This document shows positions 16,973 to 26,090 of a stretch of 64,000 nt of DNA, one piece after another. The notes under the pieces were generated by a model. It worked only from the letters and a program-made list of their open reading frames with translations. It made no database searches and was not told where the DNA came from. This DNA comes from Ramlibacter lithotrophicus (GTDB taxonomy: Bacteria > Pseudomonadota > Gammaproteobacteria > Burkholderiales > Burkholderiaceae_C). Position 1 is the stretch's first letter. The number at the start of each line of letters is the position of its first letter. Position numbers and translations under genes: made by a program. The stretch covers positions 31,145-95,144 of the forward strand of contig NZ_VTOX01000014.1 of assembly GCF_012184415.1 (NCBI RefSeq), given 5' to 3'.

Positions 16973-18409
16973 TCAGGTCGCGCGCACGATCTTCAGCATG
17001 TTGGTGCCGCCGGGCGCGCCCATCGGCTCGCCGCACGTGATCGCGTAGATGTCGCCGCTGCCGACGATGCCTCGCTTCTTCAGGTGCGCCTCGGCTTCGC
17101 CCAGCGCCGTGTCCCGGTCGGCGCTCTGATCGAGCAGCAGCGGGCGCACGTTGCGGAACAAGGCCATGCGCCGCTGCGTCGCGAGCTTGGGCGTGAGCGC
17201 GTACATCGGGATGTGGATGCGATGCCGGCTCATCCAGAGCGCGGTGGAACCGGAATCGGTCAGCGCGACGATCGCCTTGCAGCCCAGGTGGTAGGCGGTG
17301 AACAGCGCGCCCATGGCGATCGAGTGGTCGATGCGCGCAAACGTCTTGCCGGAAAAATCGGCGTCGAGCTTGACCTCCTCCGCCTTCTCCGCCTCCAGGC
17401 AGATGTTCGCCATTTCGACGATCGTCTCCAGCGGGTAGCGGCCGGTCGCCGTTTCGGCGCTCAGCATCACGGCGTCGGTGCCATCGAGCACGGCGTTGGC
17501 GACGTCGCTGACCTCGGCGCGCGTAGGCACCGGATTCATGATCATCGACTCCATCATCTGGGTCGCGGTGATCACCACCTTGTCGCACTCGCGCGCCATC
17601 CGGATCATGCGCTTCTGCAGCGCGGGCACGGCGGCGTTGCCGACTTCCACGGCGAGGTCGCCGCGCGCGACCATGATGCCGTCGCTCGCCTTGAGGATGG
17701 ACTCGAGGTTCGGGATCGCCTCGGCGCGCTCGATCTTCGCGATCAGGCCGGGGCGGTGCCGCAGCTCGGCGCCGGCCACGTTGCACAGCTGGCGCGCCAT
17801 CTCCATGTCGGTCGCGTTCTTCGGAAAGCTCACGGCGACGTAGTCGGCGCGGAAGCTCATCGCGGTGCGGATGTCCTCCATGTCCTTGGCGGTGAGCGCG
17901 GGGGCGGTGAGGCCGCCGCCCATCTTGTTGATGCCCTTGTTGTTGGACAGCTCGCCGCCCTGCTTGACGGTCGTGCGGACCTGCTCGCCCTTGACCGAAT
18001 CGACGGTGAGCACGATCAGCCCGTCGTTGAGCAGCAGCACGTCGCCGGCCTTCACGTCGCGCGGCAGTTCCTTGTAGTCCAGGCCCACGCCCTGGTGATC
18101 GCCCGGCTCGGCGCGCGAAGCATCCAGCACGAACTTGGTGCCAGATTCCAGGTGGACCTTGCCGTCGGCGAACTTGCCGACTCGGATCTTGGGGCCCTGG
18201 AGGTCGGCCATGATCGCGACCTCGCGGCCAGCGCGCGTGGCCGCTTCGCGCACGAGGCTGGCGCGATTCACGTGGTCGTCGGCGGTGCCATGGCTGAAGT
18301 TCAGGCGCACGACGTTGACGCCGGCGCGGATCATCTGTTCCAGCAGCGCGGGATCGCTGGAGGCGGGGCCGAGCGTGGCGACGATCTTGGTGGCGCGACG
18401 GACTGCCAT
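16973..18409 (-). CDS. pyk: Pyruvate kinase
   Basis: Converts PEP and ADP to pyruvate and ATP; 478 aa. KIVATLGPASSDP at the N-terminus, LNFSHGTADDH, IMADLQGPKIRVG, catalytic-lysine region IAKIERAEAIPN, MVARGDLAVE and PTRAEVSDVANAVLDG are all present. A strong AAGGAGG site lies seven bases before the ATG. The 117 bases to fba and the 167 bases to pgk contain no further gene. Confidence 0.97.
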   Translation of the reverse strand: MAVRRATKIVATLGPASSDPALLEQMIRAGVNVVRLNFSHGTADDHVNRASLVREAATRAGREVAIMADLQGPKIRVGKFADGKVHLESGTKFVLDASRAEPGDHQGVGLDYKELPRDVKAGDVLLLNDGLIVLTVDSVKGEQVRTTVKQGGELSNNKGINKMGGGLTAPALTAKDMEDIRTAMSFRADYVAVSFPKNATDMEMARQLCNVAGAELRHRPGLIAKIERAEAIPNLESILKASDGIMVARGDLAVEVGNAAVPALQKRMIRMARECDKVVITATQMMESMIMNPVPTRAEVSDVANAVLDGTDAVMLSAETATGRYPLETIVEMANICLEAEKAEEVKLDADFSGKTFARIDHSIAMGALFTAYHLGCKAIVALTDSGSTALWMSRHRIHIPMYALTPKLATQRRMALFRNVRPLLLDQSADRDTALGEAEAHLKKRGIVGSGDIYAITCGEPMGAPGGTNMLKIVRAT

Positions 18410-18576
18410 GTCAGGCCTCCTTCGTGGACACGCGCGCTGCGCCGGACGAACGGAAGGGTGGTTGCGGGATCAGGTGCGCGTGCATGGAACGACTGGTTGT
18501 TGTTGGGTGATGCATTCTGGGGCCAGGGCGCGGCGTCGGCTGCGGCATCGCCGGATGGGGCCGCGCGCGGCGCTGG

Positions 18577-19770
18577 TCAGGCCGACGCCCGCCGCTGCAG
18601 GATGTCGAACGCCGGCAGCGTCTTGCCCTCGAGCACCTCGAGGAAGGCGCCGCCGCCGGTGGAGATGTAGCCGATCTGGCGCTCGATGCCGTACTTGGCG
18701 ATCGCGGCGAGCGTGTCGCCGCCGCCGGCGATGCTGAACGCGCTCGATGCGGCGATGGCGCGGGCAATGGTTTCCGTGCCCTTGGCGAACGCGTCGAATT
18801 CGAAGACGCCGACCGGCCCGTTCCAGACGATGGTGCCGGCCGCCTTCAGCTGCCCGGCGAGGCGCTCGGCCGTCTTCGGCCCGATGTCCAGGATCAGGTC
18901 GTCGTCGGCCACTTCGGTGGCGGCTTTCACGGTGGCCGGCGCGTCCGCGGCGAAAGTCTTGGCCGTCACGACGTCGACCGGGATCGGCACCTCGGCGCCG
19001 CGCGACTTCATCGCGTCGATCACGGCCGCCGCCTCGGCCACGAGGTCGGCCTCGGCCAGCGACTTGCCGATCTTGAGGCCCGCCGCGAGCATGAAGGTGT
19101 TGGCGATGCCGCCGCCGACGATCAGCTGGTCGACGTTGCGAGCCAGCGACCTGAGGATCGTGAGCTTGGTGGACACCTTGGAGCCGGCCACGATCGCGAC
19201 CAGCGGCCGCTTGGGGTTGGCCAGCGCCTTGCCGATCGCGTCGATCTCGGCCGCCAGCAAGGGCCCGGCGCAGGCAATCCTGGCGTATTCGGCGATGCCG
19301 TAGGTGGACGCTTCGGCGCGGTGCGCGGTCCCGAACGCGTCGTGCACGAAGATGTCGCACAGCGCGGCCATCTTCTTCGCCAGCTCGGGGTTATTCTTCT
19401 TCTCGCCCTTGTTCACCCGGCAGTTCTCGAGCAGCACGACCTGGCCCGGCTGGACGGAGACCCCGTCGACCCAGTCGCGCACCAGCGGCACCTCGCGCCC
19501 GAGCAGTTCGCCCAGACGCTGCGCGACCGGCGCCAGCGAATCCTCGGGCTTGAACTCGCCTTCGGTCGGCCGACCGAGGTGCGAGGTCACCATCACGGCG
19601 GCGCCGGCGTCCAGCGCCATCCGGATCGCCGGCACCGAGGCGCGGATGCGGGTGTCCTCGGTAATCCGGCCCGCATCGTCCTGCGGCACGTTGAGGTCGG
19701 CGCGGATGAAGACGCGTTGCCCGGCAACCTTGCCCTGGGCACAGAGATCGGAAAAGCGCAGCACATGCAT
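18577..19770 (-). CDS. pgk: Phosphoglycerate kinase
   Basis: ATP-forming step from 1,3-bisphosphoglycerate; 397 aa, normal length. FIRADLNVPQ, SHLGRPTEGEF, the nucleotide-domain GGGIANTFM and C-terminal SIAGGGDTLAAI and STGGGAFLEVLEG are diagnostic. ATG 19770 fits the family N-terminus (VLRFSDL); a longer frame upstream is unrelated. A -10-like TAGAAT lies at 19807-19802 on the minus strand, about 30 bases upstream. Confidence 0.97.
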   Translation of the reverse strand: MHVLRFSDLCAQGKVAGQRVFIRADLNVPQDDAGRITEDTRIRASVPAIRMALDAGAAVMVTSHLGRPTEGEFKPEDSLAPVAQRLGELLGREVPLVRDWVDGVSVQPGQVVLLENCRVNKGEKKNNPELAKKMAALCDIFVHDAFGTAHRAEASTYGIAEYARIACAGPLLAAEIDAIGKALANPKRPLVAIVAGSKVSTKLTILRSLARNVDQLIVGGGIANTFMLAAGLKIGKSLAEADLVAEAAAVIDAMKSRGAEVPIPVDVVTAKTFAADAPATVKAATEVADDDLILDIGPKTAERLAGQLKAAGTIVWNGPVGVFEFDAFAKGTETIARAIAASSAFSIAGGGDTLAAIAKYGIERQIGYISTGGGAFLEVLEGKTLPAFDILQRRASA

Positions 19771-19843
19771 GGCGGGTCTTTGGCTCCGGCGAAAACTCCA
19801 CATTCTAGGGAGGCCCGCGGCGGTCGAGTTGGGCTCGGACCTC

Positions 19844-20182
19844 CTACCAGCCCAAGCCGACGTGGAGCGGCAGGTACACGGCCATGCCACCGGCGATCGT
19901 GAGCAGCACGCTGTGCCGCCAGAAATACAGTGCCGCGCCCGCCACCGAGCCGAACAGGCGCGCGTCCTGCCAGCTGGCGATCACCTGGCCCTGCTGCATC
20001 ACGACCTCGGGCGCCACGACGCCGGCGAGCGCCGCCACCGGGGCGTAATGCAGTGCGCGGTGCGCCCATCCCGGCATGGTCCAGGGCCGGTCGAGGATGA
20101 AGAAGAAGCAGCGGGTGAGCACCGTCACGCCGGCGAGGCCAACGATCGCGGCCAGGGTCCACCAGTCGGTCTGGGCGTTCAT
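19844..20182 (-). CDS. azlD: Branched-chain amino-acid exporter small subunit, AzlD family
   Basis: 112 aa membrane protein with about four hydrophobic segments. It partners the larger AzlC subunit in exporters of branched-chain amino acids (YgaZH/BrnFE-type). TVLTRCFFFILD and the PVAALAGVVAPE stretch are typical of the family. ATG 20182 overlaps the azlC stop by ATGA. Confidence 0.88.
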   Translation of the reverse strand: MNAQTDWWTLAAIVGLAGVTVLTRCFFFILDRPWTMPGWAHRALHYAPVAALAGVVAPEVVMQQGQVIASWQDARLFGSVAGAALYFWRHSVLLTIAGGMAVYLPLHVGLGW

Positions 20183-20916
20183 GCCGCCTGGCCCCTCCAG
20201 GCGCGCGGCAGGCGGTGTTCCAGCCAGAAGCCGGCCAGCACCGCCGCCGCGATCGCCGCCACGATGTTGAGTTTGAGCGGGAACGCGTACGCCGCGACGG
20301 CGGCGGCGCCGGCGACCAGCGCCGCCATCAGCCGCGCAGGCGTGCTGGCCAGCGAACAGAGGATCCCGATCAGGCACAGGACGCCGGCGAATCCCAGTCC
20401 CCACGCGCTGGGGATCAGGTTGGCCAGGACGATGCCGACGACGCTCGTGCCCATCCAGCTGCACCAGGTGACGCCATAGTTGCCGGCCAGGTACGCCTCC
20501 TGCTCGTGCCGCTGCTGCGGCGTCTCTCCGGGGGTGGGGAACTGGCGCGTGAACAGCGCATAGCTGAGGTCGGCCGTGAGATAGCCGTTCACGAGCCGCC
20601 GCCAGCGCGGCAGGTGCATCAGGTAAGGCCGCAGGTGCAGGCTGAACACCACGAAGCGCAGGTTGACGCAGAAACCGGTGGCGAGGATGACCCAGATCGG
20701 CGCCCCGGCCACGATCAGCGGGATCGCCGCCAGCTGCGAACTGCCGGCATAGACGAGAAAGGTCATCGCCAGTGCTTCGACGACGCTCATGCCGGACTTG
20801 ACCATCGCCACGCCGGTCATCAGGCCCCAGGCGGAGATGCCGGCCGCGAGCGGCGCCATGTCGCGAGCGCCGGCGCGAAAGGCCGGGTGCCGGAAGTTCG
20901 AAGGCGCGAAGAACAC
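20179..20916 (-). CDS. azlC: Branched-chain amino-acid exporter large subunit, AzlC family
   Basis: 245 aa inner-membrane protein with several transmembrane segments. FLVYAGSSQLAAIPL and the VNLRFVVFSLHLRPYL region are the conserved AzlC core. The start shares one base with the fmt stop and the end overlaps azlD, so fmt-azlC-azlD is read as a coupled unit. The substrate is inferred from family only. Confidence 0.92.
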   Translation of the reverse strand: MFFAPSNFRHPAFRAGARDMAPLAAGISAWGLMTGVAMVKSGMSVVEALAMTFLVYAGSSQLAAIPLIVAGAPIWVILATGFCVNLRFVVFSLHLRPYLMHLPRWRRLVNGYLTADLSYALFTRQFPTPGETPQQRHEQEAYLAGNYGVTWCSWMGTSVVGIVLANLIPSAWGLGFAGVLCLIGILCSLASTPARLMAALVAGAAAVAAYAFPLKLNIVAAIAAAVLAGFWLEHRLPRAWRGQAA

Positions 20917-21887
20917 TACTGGCCCGCTTGCAGCATGGCCCCGGCCGCGACGGGGAAGCCGCGCAGGAAGTCGGCCACCGCCAGGCGCTTGCCGCCCGCG
21001 CGCTGCAACTGCATCAGGCGCAGCGCGCCCGAACCACAGGCCACGACGATGCCGGAGCCGTCGGCCGCCAGGACGGTGCCGGGCCGCGCGCCGGCGGCGT
21101 CAGGTTCGACCTGGCAGCGCCACACCTTCACCGGCTCACCGGAGATGAGCGTGGAGGCGCCGGGGAAGGGGTCGAAAGCCCGGACGCGGCGGCCGATGAC
21201 CTCCGCCGGCTGCGCCCAGTCGATGGCCGCTTCGTTCTTTTCGATCTTGTGCGCGTAGGTGACGCCCCCGGCGGGTTGCGCCACGGGGTGCAAGCCGCCG
21301 CAGGCGGCCAGTTCGATCGCCTCGACGATCAGGCGCGCACCGAGCGCGGCCAGCTTGTCGTGCAGCGATGCGGTGGTGTCGTCGGCGGCGATCGGCAGGC
21401 GTTCGACGAGCAGCATGTCCCCGGTGTCCAGCCCGGCGTCCATCTGCATGATGGTGATGCCGGTCTCGGGGTCGCCCGCTTCGAGCGCGCGGTGGATCGG
21501 GGCCGCGCCGCGCCAGCGGGGCAGCAGCGACGCATGGATGTTGAGGCAACCGAGGCGCGGCAGCTGCAACACCCACTGCGGCAGGATCAGCCCGTACGCG
21601 GCCACCACCATCAGGTCCGGCCGCGCTGCCTCGAGCGCCGCGCGCGCCGCGAGCGCGTCGTCGGGGTACTTGCCGTCCAGCCGCAGGCTGCGCGGCTGCG
21701 CCACCGGGATGCCGTGGTCGACGGCGAAGCACTTGACCGGCGAGGCCTGCAGCTTCATGCCGCGGCCGGCCGGCCGGTCGGGCTGCGACAACACCAGCGG
21801 AATGGCGACCCCGCTCGCGTGCAGCCGCTCGAGGGCGGCGCGGGCGAACTCCGGAGTGCCGGCGAAGACGACGCGCATCGGTGTCAC
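20916..21887 (-). CDS. fmt: Methionyl-tRNA formyltransferase
   Basis: Formylates Met-tRNAi using 10-formyl-THF; 323 aa. The catalytic domain shows VVFAGTPEFA at the N-terminus, N116 and H118 in CLNIHASLLPRWRGAAPI, and D154 in DAGLDTGDML. The C-terminal OB-like tRNA domain begins near residue 210. It lies upstream of azlCD and just downstream of def and the BamE-like gene, as in many proteobacteria where fmt and def are linked. Confidence 0.97.
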   Translation of the reverse strand: MTPMRVVFAGTPEFARAALERLHASGVAIPLVLSQPDRPAGRGMKLQASPVKCFAVDHGIPVAQPRSLRLDGKYPDDALAARAALEAARPDLMVVAAYGLILPQWVLQLPRLGCLNIHASLLPRWRGAAPIHRALEAGDPETGITIMQMDAGLDTGDMLLVERLPIAADDTTASLHDKLAALGARLIVEAIELAACGGLHPVAQPAGGVTYAHKIEKNEAAIDWAQPAEVIGRRVRAFDPFPGASTLISGEPVKVWRCQVEPDAAGARPGTVLAADGSGIVVACGSGALRLMQLQRAGGKRLAVADFLRGFPVAAGAMLQAGQ

Positions 21888-21894
21888 AGGTCCG

Positions 21895-22383
21895 TCAGTC
21901 GCGGTCCCGCGGTGTGTTGATGAACTCCATGCCGGGATGGGCCCGCCCCACGACGCCCTGCTCGTCGAGATAGACGAAATAGAACATGTCGCTGTTGTCG
22001 CGGTCCTTCCAGCGGTACGTCATGATGGGGCCGCTCCAGCTGGTGACGCGATCCACCTTCGCCGGCCGGCCGAACTCGCGTTCCACGTCCGCACCCGTCC
22101 AGGTGCCCGACTGGATCCGGTTGAACTCGTTGGCCGTCAGCACCTGCCGTGCACGGACCACCTTGCCGCCGGCGTCCAGGTCGACCATCCAGGCGTACTG
22201 CCCGAACGGCTGCAGCGAGTACTGCAACCGCTCGCCGCCGTCCAGGCGCACGATGCGCGTCGGCGGGCCCATGCGCGCCAGCACGGCATCGCGCGGCGTG
22301 CCCGGCTGGATGTCGTAGCCATGGAACGGACTGGCGCAACCGGCCGCGAGCGCGGCGGCGGCGAGCCACGGGAACTTGCGCAT
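21895..22383 (-). CDS. SmpA/OmlA (BamE)-like lipoprotein
   Basis: 162 aa. Lipoprotein signal MRKFPWLAAAALAAGC with C16. The mature part begins with YDIQPGTPRDAVLARMGPPT, the recurring start of BamE/SmpA-OmlA domains, and has a second similar repeat-like block (GTWTGADVEREFGRPAKVDR). The sequence is not close enough to call it the BAM-complex subunit itself. ATG 22383 is chosen because it sits directly before the signal peptide; an upstream GTG/ATG would add a basic leader. Lies between def and fmt on the same strand. Confidence 0.75.
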   Translation of the reverse strand: MRKFPWLAAAALAAGCASPFHGYDIQPGTPRDAVLARMGPPTRIVRLDGGERLQYSLQPFGQYAWMVDLDAGGKVVRARQVLTANEFNRIQSGTWTGADVEREFGRPAKVDRVTSWSGPIMTYRWKDRDNSDMFYFVYLDEQGVVGRAHPGMEFINTPRDRD

Positions 22384-22402
22384 GCGTCGTCGCCGCGCCG
22401 GT

Positions 22403-22915
22403 TCAGGCGCGCTCCGTTTCACGCCTGGCCTTGAGCATCTTGGCCTTGATGCGATTGCGCTTCAGCGGCGAGAGGTACTCGACGAACACCTTGCCAAGCA
22501 GGTGATCCATCTCGTGCTGGATGCACACTGCCAACAGGCCTTCGGCCTCGATGATGCGGGAGTTGCCGTCGCGGTCGAGCGCCTGGACCTTGACGGCCGA
22601 GGAACGCTCCACGCCGTCGTAGACGCCAGGCACCGACAGGCAGCCTTCGTCGTTGACCTGCTTTTCCGGGCTGGCCCAGGTGATCTCCGGATTGATCAGG
22701 ACCAGCGGGGCGTTGCGCTCCTCCGACACGTCGATGACCACCACCCGCTCGTGCACGTCGACCTGGGTCGCGGCCAGGCCGATGCCATTGGCGTCGTACA
22801 TGGTTTCGAGCATGTCGCCCACCAGGGCGGCCACGCGGGCGTCGACGGCGCGCACCGGCTTGGCCACCGTGTGGAGGCGGGGATCGGGATAGCAGAGGAT
22901 CGGGAGGAGGGCCAT
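22403..22915 (-). CDS. def: Peptide deformylase
   Basis: Removes the N-formyl group from nascent proteins; 170 aa, type I. The three motifs are intact: GIGLAATQ (44-51), EGCLS (90-94, metal ligand C92) and QHEMDH (133-138, H134, H138 and catalytic E135). ATG 22915 gives the canonical N-terminus MALLPILCYPDPRL. Divergent from the LysM gene across about 200 bases. Confidence 0.97.
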   Translation of the reverse strand: MALLPILCYPDPRLHTVAKPVRAVDARVAALVGDMLETMYDANGIGLAATQVDVHERVVVIDVSEERNAPLVLINPEITWASPEKQVNDEGCLSVPGVYDGVERSSAVKVQALDRDGNSRIIEAEGLLAVCIQHEMDHLLGKVFVEYLSPLKRNRIKAKMLKARRETERA

Positions 22916-23117
22916 TTGGAATCGGCGAATGCTGGCGTATTTGACCACCGGCGCGGCCGCCGGGTTCTCGGTGCAGGGTGTCGCTATTTTCGCCACTTTC
23001 CCGGGACCGGGCAGGCGCCCACGGCCATAAACGTTGCCCAATCAAGGGCTTGAGCGCAGAATCGCCAGTACTTTATCAAGAGAGACGGCCCCGGCTGCCG
23101 GGGGCGTTGCGGTCCTG

Positions 23118-24353
23118 ATGCACCAACACAGCCACCTCGAGACGACCCGCCGCACCACCGCCCGCCGCGCCGCCGCCCTGCTGCCGGCCTGGCTGCTCGT
23201 CGCGGCGCTGGGCGCGCCGGCCGCGGCGCAGAACTTCCCGGTGACGCCGGCCCAGCGCGGCACCGCCGAGCAGGTCGCCGCCGCAGGCGTGCCGCTGTCC
23301 GAACTGGCGCCGGACGCCCCGGACACGTACACCGTCAAGCGCGGCGACACCTTGTGGGGCATCTCCGGTGTGTTCCTGGCCCGCCCCTGGCGCTGGCCGG
23401 AGCTGTGGGGCATGAACCTGCAGGACATCCGCAATCCCCACCTGATCTATCCCGGCCAGCAACTGGTGCTGGAGCGGCGCGACGGCCGCGCCACCCTGCG
23501 GGTACGGCAGGCGGCCGCCGGCGACCTGCCAACCGAGACCGTGCGTGTGTCGCCACGGGTGCGCATCGAGCCGCTGTCCGGATCGGCCGTGCCGGCGGTG
23601 CAGACCCACCTGATCGAGGCGTTCCTGTCGGAGCCCGTCATCGTCGACGAGGCGGCGCTCCTGCAGGCGCCGCGGATCGTCGCCGCGTCCGAGACCCGCG
23701 TGCTGATCACCCGCGGCGACCGCGCGTATGTCCGGGGCCCGACCGAGACCCCGCTGCAGCGCAGCGCGGGCGCGACCGAATACCGCGTGTTCCGCAATGC
23801 CCGTCCGATCAAGGATCCGGTGACCAGCGCCGTCCTCGGATACGAAGCGCCTTACCTCGGGAAGGCGAGCCTCGTGCGTGGCGAAACGGTGCAGGCCGTG
23901 CGCACGTCCAGTGGCGGACAGCAGCAGATGCCGGTGCCGGCCACGATCGACATCGTCTCGGCCAAGGAAGAGATGCGCGTCGGCGACCGGCTGCTGCCCG
24001 AGCCGCCGCGCGTTTTCACCAGCTACGTGCCGCATGCGCCCGCCGCCGGCCTGGAAGGCACGATCGTGTCGATCTACGGCGAAGCCGTCGCGATCGCGGG
24101 CCAGAGCCAGGTCGTCCTGATCAACAAGGGGACAGCCGACGGGATCGAGAGCGGCCACGTCTTCGCGATCCTCAAGGCCGGTGACCGGCGCGTGGACCGC
24201 TCGCAGCCGGGCGAGCGCACCGACATCAAGCTGCCGGACGAGCGCAACGGGCTGCTGATGGTGTTCCGGCCGTTCGAGAAGCTTTCCTACGCGCTGATCC
24301 TGGAGATCAGCGACACCGTGCAGGTTGGCGACCGGATCGCCAGCCCGCAGTAG
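23118..24353 (+). CDS. LysM-domain peptidoglycan-binding protein
   Basis: 411 aa exported protein. Residues 1 to about 37 are a signal peptide ending AAAQ. One LysM domain (about 70-118) contains TYTVKRGDTLWGIS and NPHLIYPGQQL. The remaining about 290 residues are beta-rich and conserved next to dprA in betaproteobacteria, but I assign no enzymatic function. ATG 23118 is preferred over 23034 because it begins just before the basic and hydrophobic signal segments. A possible promoter is TTGAGC (23050-23055) with TTTATC (23072-23077), spacing 16. Confidence 0.88.
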   Translation: MHQHSHLETTRRTTARRAAALLPAWLLVAALGAPAAAQNFPVTPAQRGTAEQVAAAGVPLSELAPDAPDTYTVKRGDTLWGISGVFLARPWRWPELWGMNLQDIRNPHLIYPGQQLVLERRDGRATLRVRQAAAGDLPTETVRVSPRVRIEPLSGSAVPAVQTHLIEAFLSEPVIVDEAALLQAPRIVAASETRVLITRGDRAYVRGPTETPLQRSAGATEYRVFRNARPIKDPVTSAVLGYEAPYLGKASLVRGETVQAVRTSSGGQQQMPVPATIDIVSAKEEMRVGDRLLPEPPRVFTSYVPHAPAAGLEGTIVSIYGEAVAIAGQSQVVLINKGTADGIESGHVFAILKAGDRRVDRSQPGERTDIKLPDERNGLLMVFRPFEKLSYALILEISDTVQVGDRIASPQ

Positions 24354-24366
24354 CCGCCGCGTCGCC

Positions 24367-25485
24367 ATGGAGCGCGAGGAGCTGGCCGCCTGGCTGCGGC
24401 TGGCGCTCACGCCGGGCGTGGGCAACCTGGTGGCGCGCCGCCTGCTCGCTGCCTTCGGGCTCCCTGCCACCGTCTTCGCACAACCTGCCGCCGCACTGCG
24501 GCAGCTCGCCACCGAAACCCAGGTGCAAGCGCTGGCCGCGGAGCCGCCGGAACTGGCCGCGCAGCTGGAAACGACCTGGACCTGGCTGCAGGAGGCCGCA
24601 CCGGCGCCGCGTCGCATCCTCACCCTCGCCGACGCCGCCTATCCGGAGGCACTGCTGCGCACGGAGGACCCTCCGCCGATGCTGTACGTGACCGGCGAGG
24701 TGCCGGCCACGTGGCCGCGGGCCGTGGCCGTGGTCGGCAGCCGCAATCCCACTCCCCAGGGCCTCGCAAACGCCCGCCGCTTCGGCCGCAGCCTGGCCGA
24801 GGCGGGCCTCACCGTGGTGTCGGGGCTGGCGCTCGGCATCGACGGCGCAGCGCATGAAGGCGCCCTCGAGGGCGCGGCGCCGGACCGGCTCGCCACCATC
24901 GCCGTCGTCGGAACCGGGCTGGACCGCGTCTACCCGCGGCAACACCTGCAACTGGCACACGACGTCGCCCGCCGTGGCCTGCTGGTGAGCGAATACCCGC
25001 TCGGCACCCCGCCCCTGCCGGAGAACTTCCCCAGGCGCAATCGCATCATCGCGGCGCTCAGCGAAGGCACGGTGGTGGTCGAGGCGGCCCTGCGCTCGGG
25101 CTCCCTGATCACCGCGCGGCTGGCGGCCGAACAGGGCAAGGAGGTCTTCGCCATCCCGGGCTCGATCCACTCGCCACAGGCCCGCGGCTGCCATGCGCTT
25201 CTGAAGCAGGGAGCCAAGCTGGTCGAGACCGCGCAGGACGTGCTGGAGGAGCTGAGCGTGGTGCCCGCGGCGACCGGGTCGACACCCGCCGGGCCCGCCG
25301 CCGGGAGCGGGCGCGAGGACGAGGTGCTGGCAGCGCTGGGGTTCGATCCGGTGAGCCTGGACGCGCTCGTCGCGCGCACGGGCATCGCGCCGTCCGTGCT
25401 GCAGGCGCGGCTGCTGGAGCACGAACTCGCCGGCCTCGTCGTGCGCTTGCCCGGAGGCCTGTTCCAGCGCGGTGACACCGCATGA
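24367..25485 (+). CDS. dprA: DNA-processing protein DprA
   Basis: Loads RecA on incoming single-stranded DNA during natural transformation; 372 aa. An N-terminal SAM-like helical region is followed by the extended Rossmann fold with VAVVGSRNPTPQG, SGLALGIDGAAHEGAL, GTGLDRVYPRQH, SEYPLGT, NFPRRNRIIAALSEG and VVVEAALRSGSLITARLAAE. A C-terminal winged-helix-like domain follows residue 310. ATG 24367 lies 14 bases after the LysM stop. Presence alone does not show that the organism is competent. Confidence 0.95.
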   Translation: MEREELAAWLRLALTPGVGNLVARRLLAAFGLPATVFAQPAAALRQLATETQVQALAAEPPELAAQLETTWTWLQEAAPAPRRILTLADAAYPEALLRTEDPPPMLYVTGEVPATWPRAVAVVGSRNPTPQGLANARRFGRSLAEAGLTVVSGLALGIDGAAHEGALEGAAPDRLATIAVVGTGLDRVYPRQHLQLAHDVARRGLLVSEYPLGTPPLPENFPRRNRIIAALSEGTVVVEAALRSGSLITARLAAEQGKEVFAIPGSIHSPQARGCHALLKQGAKLVETAQDVLEELSVVPAATGSTPAGPAAGSGREDEVLAALGFDPVSLDALVARTGIAPSVLQARLLEHELAGLVVRLPGGLFQRGDTA

Positions 25486-25547
25486 CGCTGAGGTCGCGGC
25501 GCAACACTCTTCGCACGCTGTTTACCGGTCGCCCCCGCGTTCTGGGC

Positions 25548-25553
25548 TATATT
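25548..25553 (+). promoter_or_regulatory. -10 element of smg
   Basis: TATATT, with the ATG of smg beginning five bases after it. GGGGA abuts the ATG too closely to act as a normal Shine-Dalgarno, so a leaderless or near-leaderless transcript is likely. Confidence 0.4.
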
Positions 25554-25558
25554 GGGGA

Positions 25559-26059
25559 ATGTTTGAAGTGCTCGTTTTCGTCTACGAACACTACTGGCGC
25601 GGCGACGCGTGCCCCGAACTGCCCCAGCTCGAACGGCGGCTCAGCGCGCACGGGTTCGAGCCCACCGAAATCCACGAAGCCCTGGTCTGGCTGGACGGCC
25701 TGAACCTCGCGGCCCAGAGCACCTGCCTTCCGGATGCCGACGCCCGGCCGCTGCCCGATGCGCCCGACGCCGGGTCCGCGCAGTCGACCGGCAGCATGCG
25801 CGTCTACTCGGTCGCCGAACAGGGCCACCTCGGGGCGCAGTGCCTCGGCTTCATTTCATTCCTGGAATCGTCCGGCGTGCTGCCGCCGGCGATGCGCGAG
25901 ATCGTGGTCGACCGCGCGATGGCGGCGCCCGGCGACCCGGTCGCCCTGGACGACCTCAAGATCATCGTCCTGATGGTGTACTGGAGTTTCGGGCAGGAGC
26001 CGGACGCGCTGGTGCTGGACGAGCTCTGCGACGACAGCGACAACCGCCTCGCGCACTGA
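25559..26059 (+). CDS. smg: Smg family protein (DUF494)
   Basis: 166 aa cytoplasmic protein of the Smg/DUF494 family, whose molecular function is not established. MFEVLVFVYEHYWRGD is the conserved N-terminus, and LEFLESSG-like and ALDDLKIIVLMVYWSFG segments follow. Commonly located after dprA and before topA; here it ends the dprA group and is convergent with the DUF1631 gene. ATG 25559 fits the family start exactly. Confidence 0.9.
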   Translation: MFEVLVFVYEHYWRGDACPELPQLERRLSAHGFEPTEIHEALVWLDGLNLAAQSTCLPDADARPLPDAPDAGSAQSTGSMRVYSVAEQGHLGAQCLGFISFLESSGVLPPAMREIVVDRAMAAPGDPVALDDLKIIVLMVYWSFGQEPDALVLDELCDDSDNRLAH

Positions 26060-26090
26060 GCGCGATTGCACGGCGCCCGGCGGGGCCTCC